A DNA stretch of 51,384 bases, from positions 1 through 51,384 of the forward strand of contig JAGAJY010000050.1 in assembly GCA_017848125.1 (NCBI GenBank). The letters run 5' to 3'. The position numbers and the translations under genes were made by a program. The first letter of the stretch is position 1, and the number at the start of each line of letters is the position of its first letter. Source of the DNA: Oscillospiraceae bacterium (GTDB taxonomy: Bacteria; Bacillota; Clostridia; Oscillospirales; Ruminococcaceae). Below, piece after piece: positions 33,315 to 42,779 of the stretch. Under the pieces are notes generated by a model. It saw only the letters and a list, made by a program, of their open reading frames with translations, was not told the origin of the DNA and searched no databases.

Positions 33315-34238
33315 TCAGCCGTTGCCCTTAGCCATAGCTGCAACTTCCTCAGCGAAGTTGTCAACCTTCTTCTCAACGCCTTCGCCTCTCTCGAAACGAA
33401 CATACTCAGCAACCTCGATCTTGCCGCCGAGAGCCTTAGCAGCATTCTCAACGTACTTGCCAACGGATACCTTGTCGTCCTTAACGAAAGCCTGCTCAAG
33501 GAGGCAGTTCTCAGAATAATACTTGCCAACCTTACCCTCTGCGATCTTAGCTCTTACCTGCTCGGGCTTGGAAGCCATCTTGGGATCCTCAGCCATCTGA
33601 GCCATAATGATGGTCTTTTCGTTCTCGAGAACCTCAGCGGGAACAGCATCTCTGTTAAGGTAAGCAGGATTCATAGCAGCAACCTGGAGTGCGCAGTCCT
33701 TACCAACCTCATAAGCCTTGTCAGCAGGGAGATCGGTATCAAGCTTAACCATAACACCGATGCTTCCGCCGCCGTGAACGTAAGGAACAAGAACACCCTC
33801 GAGTCTTACAAAACGACGGATAACCATATTCTCTCTGATCTTGATGAAGAGATCCTGAAGTGCCTCCTCAACAGTCTTATCACCGCCGCTGATTGTTGCT
33901 GCCTTAAGTGCATCAACATCAGCAGGATTCTTCTCGATAACAGTCTTTGCAACAGCTGCAACGAAAGCCTTGAACTCATCATTGTTAGCAGCGAAGTCTG
34001 TTTCGATATTAACCTCAACAACTGCACCTACATTGCCTTCAACAACAGAAGTAACAATACCCTCTGCAGCTATTCTGCCGCTCTTCTTAGCCTGAGTAGC
34101 AAGACCCTTTTCTCTGAGAAGGTTAACAGCCTTTTCAGTATCGCCCTCTGCCTCTTCGAGAGCCTTCTTGCAGTCCATCATACCAACGCCTGTTGCTTTC
34201 ATAAGTTCCTTGATCTCGGAAGGTGAAACCTTTGCCAT
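33315..34238 (-). CDS. tsf: Translation elongation factor Ts
   Basis: 307 residues, full length. EF-Ts exchanges GDP for GTP on EF-Tu. Marks are the UBA-like N-terminus with TGVGMMDCKKALEEA (about 16-30) and the core motif ETDFAANNDEFKAF (about 79-92). AGGAGG precedes the ATG. rpsB lies upstream with a 97-nt gap holding a hairpin, the common bacterial rpsB-tsf order. A strong terminator follows. Confidence 0.97.
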   Translation of the reverse strand: MAKVSPSEIKELMKATGVGMMDCKKALEEAEGDTEKAVNLLREKGLATQAKKSGRIAAEGIVTSVVEGNVGAVVEVNIETDFAANNDEFKAFVAAVAKTVIEKNPADVDALKAATISGGDKTVEEALQDLFIKIRENMVIRRFVRLEGVLVPYVHGGGSIGVMVKLDTDLPADKAYEVGKDCALQVAAMNPAYLNRDAVPAEVLENEKTIIMAQMAEDPKMASKPEQVRAKIAEGKVGKYYSENCLLEQAFVKDDKVSVGKYVENAAKALGGKIEVAEYVRFERGEGVEKKVDNFAEEVAAMAKGNG

Positions 34239-34279
34239 ATTAAATTCCTCCTGTAAAATTTTATATCATATCGAAATAT

Positions 34280-34309
34280 GGGCAGACATTATATTTATAA
34301 AGTCTGCCC
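34280..34309 (-). other. Hairpin in the rpsB-tsf intergenic region
   Basis: An 8-bp stem GGGCAGAC/GTCTGCCC (34280-34287 with 34302-34309) and a 14-nt loop. No good T tract follows on the minus strand, so partial termination or RNA processing between the genes is more likely than a full stop. Confidence 0.5.
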
Positions 34310-34335
34310 GAATCTGCAATAATTATTATATATAA

Positions 34336-35070
34336 TTACTCAGCTGCTTCTTCCTCGGAAGCCTCATCAGCCTGAGCAGCCTGCTGCTCGCCCTGTCTGC
34401 CTTCGATGATAGCGTCAGCCATTGCACCTGCAATAAGCTTAACAGCTCTGATAGCATCATCATTGCCGGGGATCACATAGTCAGCATCATCAGGATCACA
34501 GTTTGTATCTACAATAGCTACAACGGGGATACCGAGCTTCTTAGCCTCTGCAACTGCGATCTTCTCCTTGCGGGGATCTACGATAAAGAGAGCGCCGGGG
34601 AGCTTCTTCATATCCTTGATACCGCCGAGATACTTCTCAAGCTTTTCAATCTCGAGCTCAAGCTTAACAACTTCCTTCTTGGGAAGAAGGTTGAAAGTAC
34701 CGTCCTCCTGCATTGCGTGAAGCTGCTCAAGTCTTGCGATTCTTCTCTGAATGGTCTTGAAGTTGGTCATCATACCGCCGAGCCATCTTGCGTTTACATA
34801 GTAAGCGCCTGCACGGAGAGCCTCTTCCTTAACGGAATCGCCTGCCTGCTTCTTTGTACCTACGAAAAGTACGCTGTCGCCGTTCTCAGCAACGCTCTTG
34901 ATGAAAGCATAAGCCTCGTCAAGCTTCTTAACGGTCTTCTGAAGGTCGATGATATAGATACCGTTTCTTTCTGTGAAGATGTAGGGAGCCATCTTAGGGT
35001 TCCATCTTCTTGTCTGGTGACCAAAGTGTACGCCTGCTTCGAGAAGCTGCTTCATTGATACTACGCCCAT
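34336..35070 (-). CDS. rpsB: 30S ribosomal protein S2
   Basis: 244 residues, full length. Marks are [20 protein letters not shown] at the N-terminus, FVGTKKQA (about 67-74), [12 protein letters not shown] (about 93-104) and [20 protein letters not shown]. The C-terminus is a Glu/Ala/Gln-rich tail. AGGAGG lies before the ATG. Its promoter is at 35188-35216, leaving a leader of about 110 nt that could carry S2 autoregulation (small hairpin TTTCC/GGAAA and two GC-rich segments), which I cannot match to a known motif. Confidence 0.97.
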   Translation of the reverse strand: MGVVSMKQLLEAGVHFGHQTRRWNPKMAPYIFTERNGIYIIDLQKTVKKLDEAYAFIKSVAENGDSVLFVGTKKQAGDSVKEEALRAGAYYVNARWLGGMMTNFKTIQRRIARLEQLHAMQEDGTFNLLPKKEVVKLELEIEKLEKYLGGIKDMKKLPGALFIVDPRKEKIAVAEAKKLGIPVVAIVDTNCDPDDADYVIPGNDDAIRAVKLIAGAMADAIIEGRQGEQQAAQADEASEEEAAE

Positions 35071-35187
35071 TTTAAATTCCTCCTGGTTAATAAAATAAAA
35101 ATTTTCCTCCGCCGTGCTTAGCTCAGCTTTTATTTCCTAAAATGGAAACACCACCGCCGAAAGCTCCGACGTGCGAATTGCTTTAAT

Positions 35188-35216
35188 ATTATACCATATT
35201 CTTTCTCCGATTGCAA
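35188..35216 (-). promoter_or_regulatory. Promoter of rpsB-tsf
   Basis: Minus strand: TTGCAA (35211-35216), 17-bp spacer, TATAAT (35188-35193) with a TGG extension. Confidence 0.75.
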
Positions 35217-35229
35217 TAGTTATTTTTAA

Positions 35230-35517
35230 CTATTCAAACATTTTTTTAACTCTGTTTTTATCCAAATTGTACAACAAATCGTTATCAACCTTTACCAACA
35301 CAGTATCCTCGCCGATTTTTTCAATATCTGAGCAGGAAATAACAACATTGTCCTCTCTGCCCATAAGTCCGAACAGCCTTGTCTGACCATAGATAACCAG
35401 CGATGTTATACAGCCTGACGACGTATCAAATTCTATATCGTCAATAAAGCCTATCCTTGCGCCTGTCGATGTGCTGATGACCTCTTTTTCTCTCAGCTCT
35501 GAAAACAAGCATTTCAT
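35230..35517 (-). CDS. YlmC/YmxH family PRC-barrel sporulation-associated protein
   Basis: 95 residues from ATG 35517, which follows the very G-rich ribosome binding site GGGGGTGGGG; an earlier in-frame start overlaps the hairpin after spoVM. PRC-barrel marks are LREKEVISTSTGARIGFIDD and VIYGQTRLFGLMGRED. YlmC/YmxH proteins are widespread in spore formers and often encoded near sporulation genes; the exact function is not known. It stands 56 nt after spoVM on the same strand. Confidence 0.88.
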   Translation of the reverse strand: MKCLFSELREKEVISTSTGARIGFIDDIEFDTSSGCITSLVIYGQTRLFGLMGREDNVVISCSDIEKIGEDTVLVKVDNDLLYNLDKNRVKKMFE

Positions 35518-35534
35518 TGCCCCACCCCCAATAC

Positions 35535-35565
35535 AAAAGCCGTCCCATACATTGTATGAAACGGC
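35535..35565 (-). terminator. Terminator after spoVM
   Basis: On the minus strand: GCCGT/ACGGC outer stem and CATAC/GTATG inner stem joined by two possible G-U pairs (35539-35565), followed by TTTTG. It separates spoVM from the YlmC-like gene. Confidence 0.6.
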
Positions 35566-35573
35566 AGCCGAGA

Positions 35574-35666
35574 TCATTCGGAATCGGGTGATTCTTTCTT
35601 AATTTTAAAAATTATCCTGAATATCCCCGCCAGCAGCTTAGGACTTTTCACCACAACCATTTTCAT
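35574..35666 (-). CDS. spoVM: Stage V sporulation protein M
   Basis: 30 residues: MKMVVVKSPKLLAGIFRIIF followed by KIKKESPDSE. ATG 35666 has a perfect GGAGGTG ribosome binding site 5 nt upstream, which is what decides this tiny gene. It matches SpoVM in length, in the K(S/L)PKxLxGI core with its helix-breaking Pro, and in the amphipathic basic helix. SpoVM marks the curved outer forespore membrane and anchors SpoIVA. Its position next to thiN and rsgA is that of spoVM in Bacillus. It is easily missed because of its size. Confidence 0.88.
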   Translation of the reverse strand: MKMVVVKSPKLLAGIFRIIFKIKKESPDSE

Positions 35667-35729
35667 AAAAGCACCTCCGAATAATGTTTGTTACAGTTCA
35701 TATTATTCGGAAAACCGTATTTTGACACA

Positions 35730-36338
35730 CTATTTTTCAAGGATCACAAGAATTTTTCCGTTTCTCACGGATATTTCGGCATTTTCTTCGGCAAACTCAT
35801 TGCTCACTCCCAGAGGGAAATCCGAAACAAGCTTTATCCCGCCGCTGTATTTCAGTCCATTTGCGCATATCTCAGCACTGTCTGTAAGCGAAAAAACCGA
35901 AACATAGCTGAACCCGTCGTCAGCAAAGCTGTGAACTCCCTCACCGCATACCCTCATAACAAAGCCATTTCCGATAATAAGACCATTGCCGCCGTGACTT
36001 TCAATATAGGAGAGCGTCTGCACAGCCGCAAAGGTATGCCCCATTCTTCCGCCGTCCGCACCGTAAACAATTATTTCACAGCAGCTCATATCAAAAGCCT
36101 TTTTGACCGCCATCATCAGGTCTGTATCGTCCTTTTCACAGGGAGCTGTGATTATCTCGCAGTCATCGGGAAGAATATTCAAGTTGCTGTCAAAATCCCC
36201 CAGAATACAATCAGGCTTTATCCCAAGCTTCACACAATGCCTGTAGCCGCCGTCAGCTGCAATAACGACAGCACTGTCGGGAACACTGACTCTGCCGTAA
36301 TCCTCAATATCCGCACCCCCGAAAATCACACATATCAT
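35730..36338 (-). CDS. thiN: Thiamine pyrophosphokinase
   Basis: 202 residues from ATG 36338, which overlaps the rsgA stop (ATGA). ThiN converts thiamine to thiamine diphosphate. Marks are VIAADGGYRHCVKLGIKPD and ILGDFDSN (about 24-55), then DDTDLMMAVKKAF and YGADGGRMGHTFAAVQTL (about 100). It is coupled to rsgA and followed by spoVM, as in Bacillus, except that rpe, normally between rsgA and thiN, is missing. Confidence 0.94.
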   Translation of the reverse strand: MICVIFGGADIEDYGRVSVPDSAVVIAADGGYRHCVKLGIKPDCILGDFDSNLNILPDDCEIITAPCEKDDTDLMMAVKKAFDMSCCEIIVYGADGGRMGHTFAAVQTLSYIESHGGNGLIIGNGFVMRVCGEGVHSFADDGFSYVSVFSLTDSAEICANGLKYSGGIKLVSDFPLGVSNEFAEENAEISVRNGKILVILEK

Positions 36339-37216
36339 TTTCCGACAATCTCCCATTCCTTGATATTTTTTGCTTCCTCAAACATCTCCAGATAGCTTTC
36401 GTGCCTTGAACGTGAGATCTCCCCCCTTTTCACCGCTTCAAGCACCTCACAGCCCTTTTCCTTGATATGACAGCAGTCCGCAAATCTGCACTTGCCCTCG
36501 TATTCATCAAACTCCCTGAAACAGTATTTCAGCTTGTCCTTGAATATGACCGCATACTGCATTGTTTCAAAGCTTGAAAAGCCCGGTGTATCAGCCGCAT
36601 ATCCGCCGAAAAGCTTGTACAGCCTTGATGTTCTTGTAGTGTGCCGTCCTCTGCCGAGCTTCTTGCTTATCTCTGCCGTCTGAATCTCAAGCTCGGGAGC
36701 AAGATGATTCAGAAGCGTGGACTTTCCTGCTCCCGTATTGCCTGTGAACGCACATATCCGTCCGCTTATCTTTTCACGGATAATATCAAGACCGCCGCCG
36801 TCCTCATAATCGCAAACAGCCACCGTAATGCCTATTTTTTCGTAAATCTCGGGAATACGGCTGTTCTCCCTTAAATCCACCTTAGTAACAGCGATAACAG
36901 GCTCAATGGATTTGTATTCGCATACAGCAATAAACTTGTCCAGCAGTGTCAGATTCGGAGCAGGCTCACAGGTCGATACCACAAAAACCATCACATCAAG
37001 ATTTGCCAGAGGGGGACGGATAATATGATTTTTTCGTTCAAGTATCTCGCTGATGACCCCATCTTTGACAATACATCTGTCACCCGCACAGGGAGAAAAG
37101 CCGTCCTTTCTGAAAATACCCCTTGCTTTAAGCTTCATTACCTCGCCGTTATCTGCTTCAACCGTGTATAGACCGCCCAGCGACTCGGTTATCAGTCCAT
37201 TTATGCCGTTATCCAT
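36335..37216 (-). CDS. rsgA: Ribosome small subunit-dependent GTPase A
   Basis: 293 residues from ATG 37216 (GGAGAG 6 nt upstream; an ATG two codons earlier touches that site). An N-terminal OB fold is followed by a circularly permuted GTPase: VTKVDLRE (G4) comes before the P-loop GNTGAGKSTLLNH (about 168) and DTPGFSSF (G3, about 213). A zinc knuckle follows (CRFADCCHIKEKGCEV). RsgA checks late 30S maturation. Overlap with thiN and the prkC gene upstream give a conserved operon order. Confidence 0.95.
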   Translation of the reverse strand: MDNGINGLITESLGGLYTVEADNGEVMKLKARGIFRKDGFSPCAGDRCIVKDGVISEILERKNHIIRPPLANLDVMVFVVSTCEPAPNLTLLDKFIAVCEYKSIEPVIAVTKVDLRENSRIPEIYEKIGITVAVCDYEDGGGLDIIREKISGRICAFTGNTGAGKSTLLNHLAPELEIQTAEISKKLGRGRHTTRTSRLYKLFGGYAADTPGFSSFETMQYAVIFKDKLKYCFREFDEYEGKCRFADCCHIKEKGCEVLEAVKRGEISRSRHESYLEMFEEAKNIKEWEIVGK

Positions 37217-37239
37217 CAACATCTCTCCATATCAAACAA

Positions 37240-37269
37240 GCAGGCAAAGCAACCGCCTCACCTGCCTGC
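37240..37269 (-). other. Hairpin between prkC and rsgA
   Basis: A 7-bp stem GCAGGCA/TGCCTGC (37240-37246 with 37263-37269), 16-nt loop, and a weak T-rich flank (TTGTTTG) on the minus strand. It may lower read-through from prkC into rsgA. Confidence 0.45.
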
Positions 37270-37275
37270 ATAAAA

Positions 37276-39546
37276 TCAATAGCCGTTAACTATACTGTTC
37301 CACCAGTCCTCGTATTCATTGTTTTCAATTATCTCAGCGTCATTGAAGGGGTCTGAGAATACTGTATCCTGACCGGGCTCGGGGAAGATAACAGGTGCTT
37401 CCGTCTGAGTTTCCTCAACAACACCGAACAGCTTGATAAGAACATTCTTATCAAAGTTTACCTCAGAAACCGTTAGAGTATTGAAATCAATATTGTACTC
37501 ACCGAGAATTTCAGTATTGCCCTTGTCATCGGCAACCTCAACAATTGTTTTCTGAGTTTCGCTGCCCTCAACGGGAATGGATATTGTGGAAACATATCCA
37601 ATGTTATCAACCGATATAGTTCCTGCAATATTTCCGCCGACATAAGCAGTAAATACAGCCTTTCCTCTCAGCTTGTCGGGAACAGCAAAGGTTATATCAA
37701 GAGCCTGTGTGGGAGCTTTTCCGTTACTGCAGGTAAGAGTTACCGTCTGATTGGGATTAACAATATTGGACTGTCCGTCAGCATTAAGAGCGGGAATACT
37801 CTGTTCAATAACAGTTCCAAGCTCCTCAGCGGAATCCTTCTCGATTATCTGGACCTTGAAGCCCAGCTTTTCAAGGTTAGCCTGTGCTTCTTCCTTTTTC
37901 GTGCCTACAACGTTAGGCATAATAACGTCATAAATTTCAGGACCGAGGCTGACATACATGATAACCGTAGAATCGATCTCAACCGAAGCATTTCTCTCAG
38001 GCTCAGTCTTGATAACGGTATTCTTTTCAGCGTCGCTGTTCTGCATTACAATGCTTACCTTCAGCTTGCTTCCGTTTATCATACTTTCCGCAGTATTTGC
38101 AGGCAATGAGTAAACGTTGGGAACATTCACCATCTGAGGACCCTTGCTGACAACCGCCTTGACCTCTGTGCTTCCTCGTACAATAGGCGAACCCTCCTTG
38201 GGAGAGTGGGAAATGATATAGCCCTTGGGTATCTCAGCGTCATACTGCTCCTTTTCCACAGAAAGAGTGAAATATTCAGAATAGTAGGTCTTGCAGTACT
38301 GATATTCGTGACCCACAAGATTTACCATAGGCTCTGTTGTCTGAGTTTTGCCGAACTGATCAAGGAAAACAATAGCAATAAATATAACTGCAATAATAAC
38401 TACCGCAGCAGCTATGGCAGTAAGAGCAACAACGAAATAGGAGGATTTTGAAACAGTATTGTCATCATCGTCCTCATCATCATCGTAATCCTCAATATCC
38501 TCGTCCTCATAAACATCAGCTTTAGATTTCTTGAGTTTCGTCTTACTCACCTCATTCTTTGGCTTCTTTTTAGGTTCTTCCTCCTTGAATCTGTTTGCGG
38601 GAGGCTCTGAACGTCCGTCGGCTGACGGCGCTTCGGGGCGTTTGAAATACTGTGTTTTCTCAGCCCCTGTGTTATCCGATTTCAGATAACCGTATTCAAA
38701 AACGATACTGGGATTCTGCTTGAATTCCTCAATATCCTTTATCATCTCGGAAGCAGACTGATATCTCTTTGAAGCGTCCCTCTGCATTGCTCTCATCACA
38801 ATACATTCAAGACCCTCGGGAATGGTATTGTTGATAGCTCTGGGAGGTCTTGCCTCATTCTGCATATGCATAAGAGCAACAGCAATAGGCGTATCTGCGT
38901 CAAAAGGCTTAACGCCCGTGAGCATTTCGTAAAGCATAACTCCTACCGAATAAATGTCGCTCTTTTCGTCTGTAATATCTCCCCTTGCCTGTTCGGGGCT
39001 GATATAATGAACGCTTCCGATAGCCTTGTCGGATATTGTCTTGCCTTCCTCTCTTGCAAATCTTGCAATGCCGAAGTCCATGACTTTTATTGTTCCGTCA
39101 GGGAAAAGCATAATATTCTGAGGCTTGATGTCCCTGTGGACGATTCCCCTGTCATGAGCGTGCTGGAGAGCTCTCAGTATCTGAATAATGAAATGAACAG
39201 AATCCTTCCATTTCAGAACACCCTGCTGCTCCATAAACTCTTTAAGGGTGATACCGTCAATATATTCCATTACAATAAACTGAATACGCTCGCTGAATCC
39301 CACATCATAGATCCTTACGATATTCGGATGACTGAGAACAGCGATCGCCTTGGATTCATTTCTGAATCGTCTTACAAAATCGTCATTGTCGGCAAATTCG
39401 TTTTTCAGTATTTTTATGGCAACAGTTCTGTTCTCAGCCAGATCTGTAGCCTTATAGACGTCAGCCATGCCGCCGATACCGATAAGCTCGGTTATCTCGT
39501 ACCGCCCGTCCAGTCTTTTGCCGATATTCTTATCCATCTGATCCAC
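37276..39546 (-). CDS. prkC: PASTA-domain serine/threonine protein kinase
   Basis: 756 residues. A kinase domain spans about 10-275: GIGGMADVYKA (P-loop), catalytic HRDIKPQNIMLF (about 135), DFGIARFAREEGK. A charged, acidic linker follows, then one membrane helix (about 372-394, VVALTAIAAAVVIIAVIFIA), three outer PASTA repeats (about 405-610: VGHEYQYCKTYY, VPNVYSLPANTAE, MPNVVGTKKEEAQ) and a beta-rich C-terminal domain. PASTA repeats bind muropeptides or lipid II, so the kinase reports on wall state and, in Bacillus, spore germination. The cognate phosphatase prpC is just upstream. Confidence 0.96.
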   Translation of the reverse strand: MDQMDKNIGKRLDGRYEITELIGIGGMADVYKATDLAENRTVAIKILKNEFADNDDFVRRFRNESKAIAVLSHPNIVRIYDVGFSERIQFIVMEYIDGITLKEFMEQQGVLKWKDSVHFIIQILRALQHAHDRGIVHRDIKPQNIMLFPDGTIKVMDFGIARFAREEGKTISDKAIGSVHYISPEQARGDITDEKSDIYSVGVMLYEMLTGVKPFDADTPIAVALMHMQNEARPPRAINNTIPEGLECIVMRAMQRDASKRYQSASEMIKDIEEFKQNPSIVFEYGYLKSDNTGAEKTQYFKRPEAPSADGRSEPPANRFKEEEPKKKPKNEVSKTKLKKSKADVYEDEDIEDYDDDEDDDDNTVSKSSYFVVALTAIAAAVVIIAVIFIAIVFLDQFGKTQTTEPMVNLVGHEYQYCKTYYSEYFTLSVEKEQYDAEIPKGYIISHSPKEGSPIVRGSTEVKAVVSKGPQMVNVPNVYSLPANTAESMINGSKLKVSIVMQNSDAEKNTVIKTEPERNASVEIDSTVIMYVSLGPEIYDVIMPNVVGTKKEEAQANLEKLGFKVQIIEKDSAEELGTVIEQSIPALNADGQSNIVNPNQTVTLTCSNGKAPTQALDITFAVPDKLRGKAVFTAYVGGNIAGTISVDNIGYVSTISIPVEGSETQKTIVEVADDKGNTEILGEYNIDFNTLTVSEVNFDKNVLIKLFGVVEETQTEAPVIFPEPGQDTVFSDPFNDAEIIENNEYEDWWNSIVNGY

Positions 39547-39615
39547 TCCAGTTTACATCGGAATAATTCCGAATAAATTCTATAAAAACAGGCATTCACG
39601 TCGCCTTGAGATAAT

Positions 39616-40338
39616 TCATTGCTTTATAACCGCTGCGGTAATGTTGTCGCCGCTGCCGTTATTGAGTGCGGTTTCCACCAGAGAACGAGGAAGCTCCTCA
39701 GCAGGAATGTCCTTAGTCATTCGGAAGATAACACCCTCATCGCAGAAATTTGACAAACCGTCCGAGCAGAGAACAACAGCAGCGTTCTGAGGAAGCTCTG
39801 TTTCAAAATAATCAGGCTCCACAGTCTCGCAAACGCCCACCGCTCTCGTGATAACATTACGCTTGGGGTGATTTTTCAGCTCCTCCTTGGTAATATCGCC
39901 ACGCTCATACATATTCATAACCATAGAATGGTCACGGGTGATCTGCCTTATCTCGTGGCTTACAAGATAAGCCCTTGAATCTCCCACATTCACAGTATGT
40001 ACGATACCGTCTTTGACAAGGCTCAGAACGCAGGTAGTACCCATACCATTCCATTCGGGAACAGTAGTGCCCAGCTCATACACCACGGCATTAGCGGTTT
40101 TCACAGCCGCCACAAGAAGATTCCTTATTTTGTTGCTGTCATAATCACTTCTGTAGCTTTTGACGATTCTTTCCTTTATGATGGTGACTGCACGATTGCT
40201 GGCCTCTCTGCCTGCATTGGAGCCGCCCATTCCGTCGCACACCACAGCAAATACAGCGTTATCAAGATAAGCGCTGTCAACACAGTCCTGATTTTCCGCA
40301 CGACCGTTGCCGATGTCGGTGTGTATGTAAACCATCAT
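39616..40338 (-). CDS. prpC: PP2C-type protein phosphatase (Stp/PrpC)
   Basis: 240 residues from ATG 40338 (AAAGGA 10 nt upstream; the GTG six codons before lies on that site). PP2C metal-binding motifs are present: GNGRAENQDC (about 10-19), FAVVCDGMGGSNAGREAS (about 31-48), VGDSRAYL (about 115), and LCSDGLSNF with SGDNITAAV near the end. It reverses PrkC phosphorylation. It precedes prkC by 69 nt, the standard Firmicute pair. Confidence 0.94.
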   Translation of the reverse strand: MMVYIHTDIGNGRAENQDCVDSAYLDNAVFAVVCDGMGGSNAGREASNRAVTIIKERIVKSYRSDYDSNKIRNLLVAAVKTANAVVYELGTTVPEWNGMGTTCVLSLVKDGIVHTVNVGDSRAYLVSHEIRQITRDHSMVMNMYERGDITKEELKNHPKRNVITRAVGVCETVEPDYFETELPQNAAVVLCSDGLSNFCDEGVIFRMTKDIPAEELPRSLVETALNNGSGDNITAAVIKQ

Positions 40339-40407
40339 AATTTTCAGTCCTTTCACAAGGCATAGCTGCCGATTTTATATATCAACCGACAACCTCACTT
40401 GTCGGAA

Positions 40408-41451
40408 TCAGATCTCATATTCCCGTCTCAGCTGACCGCAGGCGGCGTTTATGTCAGTACCCAGAGTTCTCCTGACAGTAACATTCATTCCCAGCTGTTC
40501 AAGCCGCTTTGAAAAGCGCTCAACGGATCTCCTGTCAGCACTGTAGCTTCGTTCTTTGATTTTATTCACAGGAATGAGGTTTATATGACAGTTCATTCCT
40601 TTAAGAAGTCCTGCCAGCTTTTTTGCGTCATCATCGGAATCATTCACGCCGCTTATGACCGCATATTCAAAAGAGATACGCCTGCCTGTAGTCTTGATGT
40701 AATCCCTGCATGCCCCAATAAGCTCGCTTATATTCCATGAACGGTTAACAGGCATTATCTCGCTTCTTCTCTCATCGTCTGCCGAATGAAGGGAAACCGA
40801 AAGGGTAAGCCCTGTGTGTAGCTCAGCCAGCTTTCTGATTTTCGGAACGATTCCGCAGGTAGAAAGGGAAACGTGTCTCAAACTCATATTCCTGCCCTTG
40901 GGAGAGCTGAGCAGCTCCAGAAATCTTACAACATTGTTATAATTATCCAGCGGCTCACCGATACCCATAAGCACAAGGCTGTCAACATGACGGCCGCTGT
41001 CCTTTTCGGCAAGATATATCTGCATAAGCATTTCCGACGGAGTAAGATTTCTTCTGAAGCCCGCAATGGTCGAAGCGCAGAAATTGCAGCCCATTTTGCA
41101 GCCCACCTGTGTGGAGATACAAATGCTGTTTCCGTGCTTGTAATCCATCAGAACAGTCTCGATATGATTCCCGTCGTCAAGCTCATAAAGATATTTTATC
41201 GTATTATCTATACAAGATTCAAGCCTTTTGGCAACATTTAGTCGTTTTATATAGAATTTTTCTGTCAATTTTGTACGAAGTTCCAAAGGAATATTAGACA
41301 TTTCTGAAAAATCGGTTGCTTTTTTTATGTGAAGCCAGTTAAAGATCTGCTCCGCACGGAATTTTTTCTCTCCCATTGAGTCCAGCTCAATGATAATCTC
41401 ATCAAGGGACAGGGATAAAATATCAAGCTTTTCCGATTCCAAAAATCTCAT
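40408..41451 (-). CDS. rlmN: 23S rRNA (adenine-2503-C2)-methyltransferase
   Basis: 347 residues. Radical SAM enzyme: cluster motif GCKMGCNFCAST (about 118-129), LVLMGIGEPLDNYNNV, and the catalytic C-terminal Cys in TDINAACGQLRRE. It methylates A2503 of 23S rRNA and often A37 of tRNAs. Its ATG overlaps the rsmB stop by 4 nt. The Firmicute order rsmB-rlmN-prpC-prkC is preserved. Confidence 0.96.
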   Translation of the reverse strand: MRFLESEKLDILSLSLDEIIIELDSMGEKKFRAEQIFNWLHIKKATDFSEMSNIPLELRTKLTEKFYIKRLNVAKRLESCIDNTIKYLYELDDGNHIETVLMDYKHGNSICISTQVGCKMGCNFCASTIAGFRRNLTPSEMLMQIYLAEKDSGRHVDSLVLMGIGEPLDNYNNVVRFLELLSSPKGRNMSLRHVSLSTCGIVPKIRKLAELHTGLTLSVSLHSADDERRSEIMPVNRSWNISELIGACRDYIKTTGRRISFEYAVISGVNDSDDDAKKLAGLLKGMNCHINLIPVNKIKERSYSADRRSVERFSKRLEQLGMNVTVRRTLGTDINAACGQLRREYEI

Positions 41452-42761
41452 TCCCTTCTCATTCGGCAGATGAAGAATCCGTCACCGCCGAAGTCTTTTG
41501 CAAAAACAGCAGTCATAAACTTGCCCTTGAAAAAATCTCCCATTTTCTCGGGAAAACTATCTCCCGAAAAATCCTTGTGCTTTTCAAGGAAAGCCTCAAT
41601 GACCCTTTCGTTTTCGTTAATGTTCACCGTGCAGGTAGAGTAAACAAGTATTCCGCCCTTTTTAACATATTCAGCCGCCTGCTCCAGAATTTCAAGCTGA
41701 ACTCTCGGAAGACCGTCAGCGTCGGATAAAGGCTTATACCTTATTTCGGGCTTTCCCCTTATAACACCGTAGCCGCTGCAGGGAACATCACAAAGCACCC
41801 TGTCCGCCATCGGCAGACTATCGTTATGCTTTCTTGCGTCATTGGTAACAGGTTCAACAATATCAAGTCCAAGCCGCTCAGCGCCCTTCCTTATAAGCCC
41901 TGTCCTCTTTTCATGAAGCTCACAGGCGATTATCCGTCCGGTGTTCTCCATCATTTCAGCCATAGTAAAGGTTTTTCCTCCGGGAGCCGCACAAAGGTCG
42001 AGCACAGTCTCCCCTGCCTGAGGGTCAACCGCCTTGCAGCAAAGCTGAGAAGAGTAATCCTGAGCGTGGTATCTGCCTGAAATAAAATCCTTGTCATTCT
42101 CCACATCTCTTAGATTTTCACAGATAACCGCATTTTCGTCAAGCTTGCTTACCTGAGCCTCTATCCCACGACTGCGCATATTCTCCGCAAGAGCCTTTCC
42201 GCTTGTTTTAAGCGTATTCACTCTTAATGTGCAAAGAGACGGCTGAAGAGCATTTTCAAGCAATGAAACGGTATTCTCCTCTCCGTAACCCTCCCATACA
42301 CGTCTGATAAGCTCCTCAGGACAGGAGTATTCCACCGACATTCTGCGGAATTTATCCCCTTTAATCTCAGGAAGCTTTTTCCCGTCACGGATAATGCTTC
42401 TGAGCACAGCGTTCACCATACCAGAAGCAGAGCTTTTTCTAAGCTTTTTTATCAGCTCCACCGATTCACTCACAGCCGCATTATCGGGAACATTGTCCAT
42501 ATATAAAAGCTGATAAGCTCCCATCATAAGGGTTATCCTTACCTGCTTGTCAAGCTTTGCAAGGGGCTTTGAGGAGTATGCCGAAATCAGATACTCAAGT
42601 GTGATCCGCCTTTCGGTAACTCCGTAAAATATACGGGCGGCAAACGCCTTGTCACGCTCGGAAAGAGCGCTGTCTCTGAATGAGCTGTCAAGAGCGATAT
42701 TGGAATAAGCGCTTCCCTCAACTCTTTCAATCAGCTTGTAAGCGGCAAGACGTGCCGGCAT
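41448..42761 (-). CDS. rsmB: 16S rRNA (cytosine-967-C5)-methyltransferase
   Basis: 437 residues. An N-terminal NusB-like RNA-binding domain (residues 1-130) is followed by the methyltransferase domain: VLDLCAAPGGKTFTMAEMM (SAM, about 243), DVPCSGYGVIRGKPEIRY (motif IV Cys, about 307), and the catalytic Cys in YSTCTVNINENE. Length is usual. It overlaps rlmN. Confidence 0.95.
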   Translation of the reverse strand: MPARLAAYKLIERVEGSAYSNIALDSSFRDSALSERDKAFAARIFYGVTERRITLEYLISAYSSKPLAKLDKQVRITLMMGAYQLLYMDNVPDNAAVSESVELIKKLRKSSASGMVNAVLRSIIRDGKKLPEIKGDKFRRMSVEYSCPEELIRRVWEGYGEENTVSLLENALQPSLCTLRVNTLKTSGKALAENMRSRGIEAQVSKLDENAVICENLRDVENDKDFISGRYHAQDYSSQLCCKAVDPQAGETVLDLCAAPGGKTFTMAEMMENTGRIIACELHEKRTGLIRKGAERLGLDIVEPVTNDARKHNDSLPMADRVLCDVPCSGYGVIRGKPEIRYKPLSDADGLPRVQLEILEQAAEYVKKGGILVYSTCTVNINENERVIEAFLEKHKDFSGDSFPEKMGDFFKGKFMTAVFAKDFGGDGFFICRMRRE

Positions 42762-42779
42762 AATATCACCCCGAAATAA

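Noticed and set aside
33297..34226. 309-codon plus-strand ORF opposite tsf
   Set aside because: It is the antisense shadow of tsf, a long open frame produced by codon bias; it has no start signal.
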